Below are positions 49,966 to 54,982 of a DNA stretch of 54,982 nucleotides, piece after piece. Under the pieces are notes generated by a model. The model did not search any database and had not been told where the DNA came from. It saw nothing but the letters and a program-made list of their open reading frames with translations. Numbering within the stretch: the stretch's first letter is position 1; each line of letters starts with the position of its first letter. The translations under genes were made by a program, and so were the position numbers. The stretch comes from Serratia sp. H1w (GTDB lineage: Bacteria; Pseudomonadota; Gammaproteobacteria; Enterobacterales; Enterobacteriaceae), in NCBI RefSeq assembly GCF_000633355.1, contig NZ_AYMQ01000062.1:1-54982 (forward strand), given 5' to 3'.

Positions 49966-52900
49966 GCCTGATAAAAAAGATTTGTCTGGGGTTTTTAATC
50001 CTGCTGTTGCTGCTGATCGGTACGTTGGTGTTTTTACTTGGTACCACGTCTGGCCTGCATATGGTGATCAACGGTGCTGCCCGCTGGGTGCCCGGGTTGG
50101 AAATTGCGGCGGTCAGTGGTGGTTGGCGCGATCTGACCTTGAAAGGCGTGAAGTATCAGATGCCGGGTGTGGCGGTCAACGCCGGGCAGTTCCATCTCTC
50201 GCTCAATCTTTCCTGTTTGAAACGCAGTTCTCTGTGCGTGAATGCGCTGACCGCGCAGGATGTCGATGTGGTGGTGAAAACCGCCGAAATGGCTCCTTCC
50301 GCACCGGCTGTGGAAAACAGCGAGCCACTTACCGAGCTTCGCACTCCTTATCCTATCACCTTGAGCAAGCTGGCTTTGAACAATGTCAAAGTCACCGTGG
50401 ATGACACCGCGATCTCGCTTGGGGAATTCAGTACCGGAGCACAGTGGCAAGAACGAGCGTTGACGCTGACGCCAACCACGATCCGGGCAGTGTTGATTGC
50501 ATTGCCAAAAACGCCGGTGAATCCTTTGCCGGAAGCACTTCAGCCTGCAGCGGAGAAGGTGGCAGAAAAAGTCACCGTTGCGCCTGCGTTGGTACCACCG
50601 CCAGTAGAAGAAAAGCCGTTGGCTGAAACCTTGAAAGCGCTGTTTGCCAAGCCGTTGTTGCCGGATCTGCCAGAAATTCGCCTGCCGCTCGATATTACTA
50701 TCCAGGAAATCAACGGTGAGCAGCTGCATCTGACCGGAGATACCGAAGTCTCCATTACCCGTTTGCAGCTACAGGCCAGCACCAAAGATCAGCATATTCA
50801 GCTGGATCGCTTTGACGTGAGATCGCCGCAGGGCATGCTTTCCGCCAAAGGGCAGGCAACGCTGACCGGCAACTGGCCGGTAGAGATGGTGGCCAACAGC
50901 ACGCTAAACATCGATCCGCTGAAAGGCGAGAAGGTGAAGCTGAATGTGACGGGTGGCCTGCGTGAAGAACTGAAGGTGGCGCTTAACCTGTCAGGCCCGG
51001 TCGGCGCGCAGTTGGATGTACAGACTCAACTGGCGGAGGCTGGCTTGCCATTGGCGCTGACCCTGCAAAGCAAGCAGCTGAAATGGCCACTGACCGGCGA
51101 GGCACAGTATCAGGTTAATGACTTCCGCCTGCGCTTTAACGGCAAGGCCGAAGATTATGCGTTATCCACCCGTGCCAACTTCAAGGGCCAGGATCTGCCT
51201 CCGGCAGTGCTACAGCTCGATGGTAAGGGCAATCTTGAGCAGTTCAGGCTCGAGCGCCTGCGGCTGGTGGCGCTGGAAGGAAACACCGATCTGACGGCGC
51301 TGGTGGACTGGAGCAAGGCGATCAGCTGGACCTCACAGCTGACGCTGTCGGGCATTAACACCGCCAAGCAATGGCCGGAATGGCCCGCGCGGCTGGAAGG
51401 TAAAATCACCACTCGTGGCAGCCTGCACGGCGGCAGTTGGCAATTGCAGGTGCCGGTGTTGCAGTTAGACGGCAACGTGAAACAAAACAAGGTATCGGCG
51501 CGCGGCTCCCTGCGTGGCAATGCGGCGGGGCAGTGGACGATCCCTGGCATCGATCTGGCGTTAGGGCGTAATACGCTCAGCGTTAAAGGCCAATTGGACG
51601 AGAAAAGCTGGGTGCTGGATGCCATTGTTGATGCGGCGCATCTCGACGGTGCGTTGCCGGGCCTTGCTGGTAATGTCCGCGGGCAGTTGAAACTGCGCGG
51701 GAATTTGCAGGCTCCGCAGCTGTTGACAGATCTGACCGCAACAGGCTTGCAATGGCAGGCGCTGCACATCAATCGGGTGAAGATCGACGGTGATGTCCGT
51801 TCCAGCGATCAGATCCAGGGGCAGTTGGCGGTACGAGTAGAGCAACTTAAGCAGGATGCGTTACAGATCAATCTGTTGACGTTAGATGCCAGAGGCAGCG
51901 AGCGGCAGCACCGGCTACAAGTGAATATCGATGGCAAGCCGGTTTCCGGGCAGTTGGCCCTGGAAGGTAGCTTCGATCGTCAGCAACAGCGTTGGCGCGG
52001 CAACCTGAACAACACTCGCTTTGACACACCGGTGGGCGAATGGCGTCTGACCAGAGCCATCGCGTTGGATTACCAGAATGCACAACAAATGGTCAGTGTC
52101 GGACCGCATTGCTGGGTGAACCCGAACGCCGAGCTGTGCGTACCAAGAACTATTGAGGCGGGGGCGAGTGGCCAGGCTAGCGTGGTACTCAACCGCTTCG
52201 ACCTGGCGATGATCAAACCGTTCCTGGGGCCGGATACTGCCATGAGCGGCGTCTTCAGCGGCCAGGCAGACGTCAGCTGGCAGCCGGGGGGCGCGTTACC
52301 TCAGGCGAGAGTCTCGCTGGTGGGGAGAGGGGTGAAAGTGGTGCAGCAAGTGCAGGGTAGCGCATTGCCGATCGCCTTTGACACACTGAACCTCAATGCG
52401 GGCCTGAACAATGGCCGGGCGCAGGCTGACTGGCTGATCAAACTGACCAATAACGGCCAATTTGCCGGCAACGTGCAGATCACCGATCCGCAGGTGCGCC
52501 GAGCCATCAGCGGCAACGTCAATATCACCAACGTTTCGCTGGCGCTGCTTAACCCGATACTGACGCAGGGTGAGAAGGCGGCGGGGATGCTGAATGCCAA
52601 CCTGCAATTAGGGGGCAACGCGCAGAACCCGCTGGTCTTTGGCCGTCTGGCGCTGGATAAGGTGGCGATCGTTGGCCACTGGATGCCATTCGATATGACC
52701 GATGGTCGTCTGGCGCTGAATTTCAACGGGATGACGTCGACTCTGGAAGGGTTACTGGCGACCACGCATGGTCAACTTAATCTGTCTGGGGATGCCGACT
52801 GGCGGGATATCAACGCTTGGCGTGCGCGGATTGCCGCCAAGGGCGATCGGCTGCGGGTAACTCTGCCACCGATGGTCCGTATCGATGTTTCGCCGGATGT

Positions 52901-53774
52901 GGTGTTTGAAGCCACGCCGCAGCTGTTCTCACTCAACGGTAGCGTAGCCATCCCTTGGGCGCGCATTACGGTGCAGGAGCTGCCAGAAAGCGCGGTCGGG
53001 GTTTCTTCTGACGAAGTGATGCTGGATAACCAGCTCAAGCCGATCCAGCCGGCGACGGCGGGGATCCCAATCAACAGCAATCTGACGATCCGCGTGGGTA
53101 ACGACGTGCGGCTCGATGCCTTCGGCCTGAAAGCCAGCCTGCGTGGCGATCTGCGCGTGGCGCAAGACCGCAATGGCCTGGGGGTGCACGGCCAGATTAA
53201 TATTCCATCCGGGCGTTTCCATGCTTATGGTCAGGATCTGATCGTACGTAAAGGCCAACTGCTCTTCTCTGGGCCACCGGATCAACCGCTGCTGAATATC
53301 GAAGCGATCCGTAATCCGGATGCGACGGAAAATGACGTCACCGCAGGCGTTCGCGTCACTGGCATGGCCGATGCGCCAAGGCTGGAAGTGTTCTCCGATC
53401 CTGCCATGTCTCAGCAAGAAGCCCTGTCTTACCTGCTGCGCGGCCAGGGATTAGGGGCTGGCGGCGCTGATGGCAACGCCATGACCTCAATGTTAATTGG
53501 TATGGGGGTTGCACAAAGTGGTCAACTTGTGGGTAAAATCGGCGAGGCGTTTGGCGTAAGTAATCTGGCCCTTGATACCGAAGGAGTTGGTGACAGCTCT
53601 CAGGTGGTGGTGAGCGGCTATGTCCTCCCCGGCTTACAAGTAAAATATGGGGTGGGGATTTTCGACTCATTGGCCACGCTGACGTTGCGATACCGCCTGA
53701 TGCCTAGGTTGTATCTGGAAGCGGTGTCTGGTTTAGACCAGGCACTCGATGTGCTCTATCAGTTTGAGTTTTAG
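49962..53774 (+). CDS. tamB: translocation and assembly module inner-membrane protein TamB
   Basis: A 1270-residue AsmA-like bridging protein: N-terminal signal anchor (about 8-27), a long beta-rich periplasmic groove, and the C-terminal DUF490/TamB domain (about 930-1270) ending [28 protein letters not shown] region with terminal Phe, which docks on TamA. A Pro/Val/Glu-rich stretch at about 180-215 is a likely linker. It is about 11 residues longer than E. coli TamB. Starts inside the tamA stop. Confidence 0.96.
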   Translation: MSLIKKICLGFLILLLLLIGTLVFLLGTTSGLHMVINGAARWVPGLEIAAVSGGWRDLTLKGVKYQMPGVAVNAGQFHLSLNLSCLKRSSLCVNALTAQDVDVVVKTAEMAPSAPAVENSEPLTELRTPYPITLSKLALNNVKVTVDDTAISLGEFSTGAQWQERALTLTPTTIRAVLIALPKTPVNPLPEALQPAAEKVAEKVTVAPALVPPPVEEKPLAETLKALFAKPLLPDLPEIRLPLDITIQEINGEQLHLTGDTEVSITRLQLQASTKDQHIQLDRFDVRSPQGMLSAKGQATLTGNWPVEMVANSTLNIDPLKGEKVKLNVTGGLREELKVALNLSGPVGAQLDVQTQLAEAGLPLALTLQSKQLKWPLTGEAQYQVNDFRLRFNGKAEDYALSTRANFKGQDLPPAVLQLDGKGNLEQFRLERLRLVALEGNTDLTALVDWSKAISWTSQLTLSGINTAKQWPEWPARLEGKITTRGSLHGGSWQLQVPVLQLDGNVKQNKVSARGSLRGNAAGQWTIPGIDLALGRNTLSVKGQLDEKSWVLDAIVDAAHLDGALPGLAGNVRGQLKLRGNLQAPQLLTDLTATGLQWQALHINRVKIDGDVRSSDQIQGQLAVRVEQLKQDALQINLLTLDARGSERQHRLQVNIDGKPVSGQLALEGSFDRQQQRWRGNLNNTRFDTPVGEWRLTRAIALDYQNAQQMVSVGPHCWVNPNAELCVPRTIEAGASGQASVVLNRFDLAMIKPFLGPDTAMSGVFSGQADVSWQPGGALPQARVSLVGRGVKVVQQVQGSALPIAFDTLNLNAGLNNGRAQADWLIKLTNNGQFAGNVQITDPQVRRAISGNVNITNVSLALLNPILTQGEKAAGMLNANLQLGGNAQNPLVFGRLALDKVAIVGHWMPFDMTDGRLALNFNGMTSTLEGLLATTHGQLNLSGDADWRDINAWRARIAAKGDRLRVTLPPMVRIDVSPDVVFEATPQLFSLNGSVAIPWARITVQELPESAVGVSSDEVMLDNQLKPIQPATAGIPINSNLTIRVGNDVRLDAFGLKASLRGDLRVAQDRNGLGVHGQINIPSGRFHAYGQDLIVRKGQLLFSGPPDQPLLNIEAIRNPDATENDVTAGVRVTGMADAPRLEVFSDPAMSQQEALSYLLRGQGLGAGGADGNAMTSMLIGMGVAQSGQLVGKIGEAFGVSNLALDTEGVGDSSQVVVSGYVLPGLQVKYGVGIFDSLATLTLRYRLMPRLYLEAVSGLDQALDVLYQFEF

Positions 53775-53776
53775 CT

Positions 53777-54127
53777 ATGCGAATCATTGTCTACGGCAGT
53801 TTACGACGCAAACAGGGAAACAGCCATTGGATGACCAACGCCCAATGGTTGGGTGAACATGAGTTAGAAGGCTACCAGCTGTATAATCTGGGCCACTACC
53901 CGGCGGCGATCCCTGGAGAGGGCACGGTACACTGTGAAGTGTATCGTATTAACTCATCGATTCTGGCCGAGCTGGACGAATTGAAAAGCAATACCAAAGA
54001 TTACAAGCGCGAGCTGATCGGCACGCCTTATGGCAGTGCGTGGATCTACCTGTATCGACACAGCGTGGACGGTTTTCCGCGGATTGAAAGCGGTGACTGG
54101 CTAAAGCGGCTTGACGAAAAGCAGTAA
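53777..54127 (+). CDS. ytfP: YtfP, gamma-glutamylcyclotransferase-like protein
   Basis: A 116-residue protein of the AIG2/GGCT-like fold with the YGSLR substrate loop near the N-terminus (VYGSLRRKQGN) and a Glu in ELDELKS as candidate general acid. Activity in bacteria is unproven. It begins 2 bases after tamB, the third gene of tamA-tamB-ytfP, followed by a terminator. Confidence 0.93.
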   Translation: MRIIVYGSLRRKQGNSHWMTNAQWLGEHELEGYQLYNLGHYPAAIPGEGTVHCEVYRINSSILAELDELKSNTKDYKRELIGTPYGSAWIYLYRHSVDGFPRIESGDWLKRLDEKQ

Positions 54128-54159
54128 AAAAAACACCGCTCATCTGGGCGGTGTTTTTT
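54128..54159. terminator. bidirectional terminator between ytfP and ppa
   Basis: AAAAAACACCGC (54128-54139) pairs with GCGGTGTTTTTT (54148-54159) around 8 bases; A-run and T-run make it work in both directions. Confidence 0.9.
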
Positions 54160-54174
54160 CATCACGGGCGAGAA

Positions 54175-54702
54175 TTACTTCTTGGCGCGTTCGAAAGAAG
54201 CGACGATCTCAGCTTTGGCTGCGGCAGCATCTGCCCAACCATCAACTTTCACCCATTTGCCTTTTTCCAGATCTTTGTAGTGCTCAAAGAAGTGGGTGAT
54301 CTGCGCTTTCAGCAGTTCTGGCAGGTCGTTCACATCTTTAATGTGATCGTACTCTTTGGTCAGTTTGCTGTGCGGTACGGCAACCAGCTTCGCATCTTCA
54401 CCGGCTTCGTCGGTCATTTTCAGCACGCCAACTGGACGGCAGCGGATCACTGAGCCTGGTTGCAGTGGGTACGGAGTTGGCACCAACACGTCTACCGGAT
54501 CACCATCCAGTGACAGGGTGTGGTTGATGTAACCGTAGTTGCACGGGTAGAACATCGCCGTGGACATGAAACGGTCAACGAACAGCGAGCCGGTTTCTTT
54601 GTCGATTTCGTATTTGATTGGATCGGCGTTAGCCGGGATTTCGATAACTACGTAGATGTCTTCTGGCAGGTCTTTGCCAGCAGGGACCAGGTTCAAGCTC
54701 AT
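54175..54702 (-). CDS. ppa: inorganic pyrophosphatase
   Basis: A 175-residue family I hexameric enzyme hydrolysing pyrophosphate to drive biosynthesis. The signature DGDPVDVLV holds metal-binding aspartates, with [10 protein letters not shown] and [10 protein letters not shown] also conserved. Length and sequence equal the E. coli enzyme within a few substitutions. Convergent with ytfP. Start ATG 54702 follows AAAGGAAACCGAC. Confidence 0.98.
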   Translation of the reverse strand: MSLNLVPAGKDLPEDIYVVIEIPANADPIKYEIDKETGSLFVDRFMSTAMFYPCNYGYINHTLSLDGDPVDVLVPTPYPLQPGSVIRCRPVGVLKMTDEAGEDAKLVAVPHSKLTKEYDHIKDVNDLPELLKAQITHFFEHYKDLEKGKWVKVDGWADAAAAKAEIVASFERAKK

Positions 54703-54742
54703 GTCGGTTTCCTTTAATCAAACCAGAAATGGAGTGGCGGCT

Positions 54743-54748
54743 ATTATA
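54743..54748 (-). promoter_or_regulatory. ppa promoter -10
   Basis: TATAAT on the minus strand, 41 bases before the ppa start. No -35 at the ideal distance. Confidence 0.55.
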
Positions 54749-54799
54749 GCCAAAACGTCCTCAAAGTACTCCCATTTTTCGGGACATGAAGCTGCACCA

Positions 54800-54840
54800 G
54801 TACTGCATAGTACACACAAAATGTACCACATTTCGGTACA
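54800..54840. repeat. two GTAC-centred inverted repeats upstream of ppa
   Basis: GTACT-GCAT-AGTAC (54800-54813) and TGTACC-n7-GGTACA (54822-54827 with 54835-54840) lie side by side. The gene on the right is outside the window. The rest of the right edge to 54982 shows no supported feature. Confidence 0.5.
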
Positions 54841-54982
54841 GAGCTGAAGTCACAGGTCAGTGGCTATGTTGCTGTGGGTTTGGCTGCTTGTTAGAGCTTA
54901 CGAAAGTACTGAATAGTGGCTAACAGAGTGCGGGATTTGTTCGTGCCAATCTTGTAAAGCAGGCTGGTTAGTCACGATTGCT

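Overview
The window is a core-chromosome stretch of an Enterobacterales bacterium, most likely Serratia or a close Yersiniaceae relative. The proteins read as close but not identical homologues of E. coli ones. Gene order follows the E. coli 94-96 min region from yjeI to ppa, with gaps typical of non-coli enterics: no ampC between blc and frdD, no yjeM/N/O, no yjfI-to-yjfC block between rlmB and aidB, and no ula genes. AmiB carries two extra LysM repeats. I see no insertion sequence, prophage, integrase, CRISPR array or defence island. Species assignment is inference.

Left part (1-12946): lipoprotein yjeI; the divergent pair epmB and efp; the entericidin pair ecnA/ecnB; the guanidinium exporter gdx (sugE) behind a two-hairpin guanidine-II riboswitch; lipocalin blc; the fumarate reductase operon frdABCD with an FNR-like site; epmA; and the mscM-psd pair. 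EpmA, EpmB and EF-P, three parts of the EF-P beta-lysylation pathway, lie within 8 kb.

Middle part (13010-33452): rsgA and orn (divergent), three identical tRNA-Gly(GCC) genes, then a 605-base gene-free interval with DnaA boxes, IHF-like sites and an apparent separate transcription unit at the position where E. coli carries datA. Then queG divergent from the nnr-tsaE-amiB-mutL-miaA-hfq-hflX-hflK-hflC series (tRNA modification, cell separation, mismatch repair, RNA chaperone, FtsH control), yjeT, purA, and nsrR-rnr-rlmB.

Right part (33573-54982): aidB, a composite repeat element, bsmA, yjfP, yjfY, an unannotated 48-codon ORF, the ribosomal operon rpsF-priB-rpsR-rplI with its S6:S18 leader, a DUF488 gene, ytfB, fklB, ytfE (with an NsrR operator, while nsrR lies 11 kb away in the same window), cpdB (with a Fur-like box), cysQ, ytfJ, ytfK, ytfL, msrA, the tamA-tamB-ytfP operon and ppa.

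Most of the window is well-known housekeeping content. The least explained pieces are between genes: the tRNA-Gly/queG interval, the 35.2-35.4 kb repeat element, the 48-codon ORF at 37.1 kb, and the inverted repeat just upstream of the gdx promoter.
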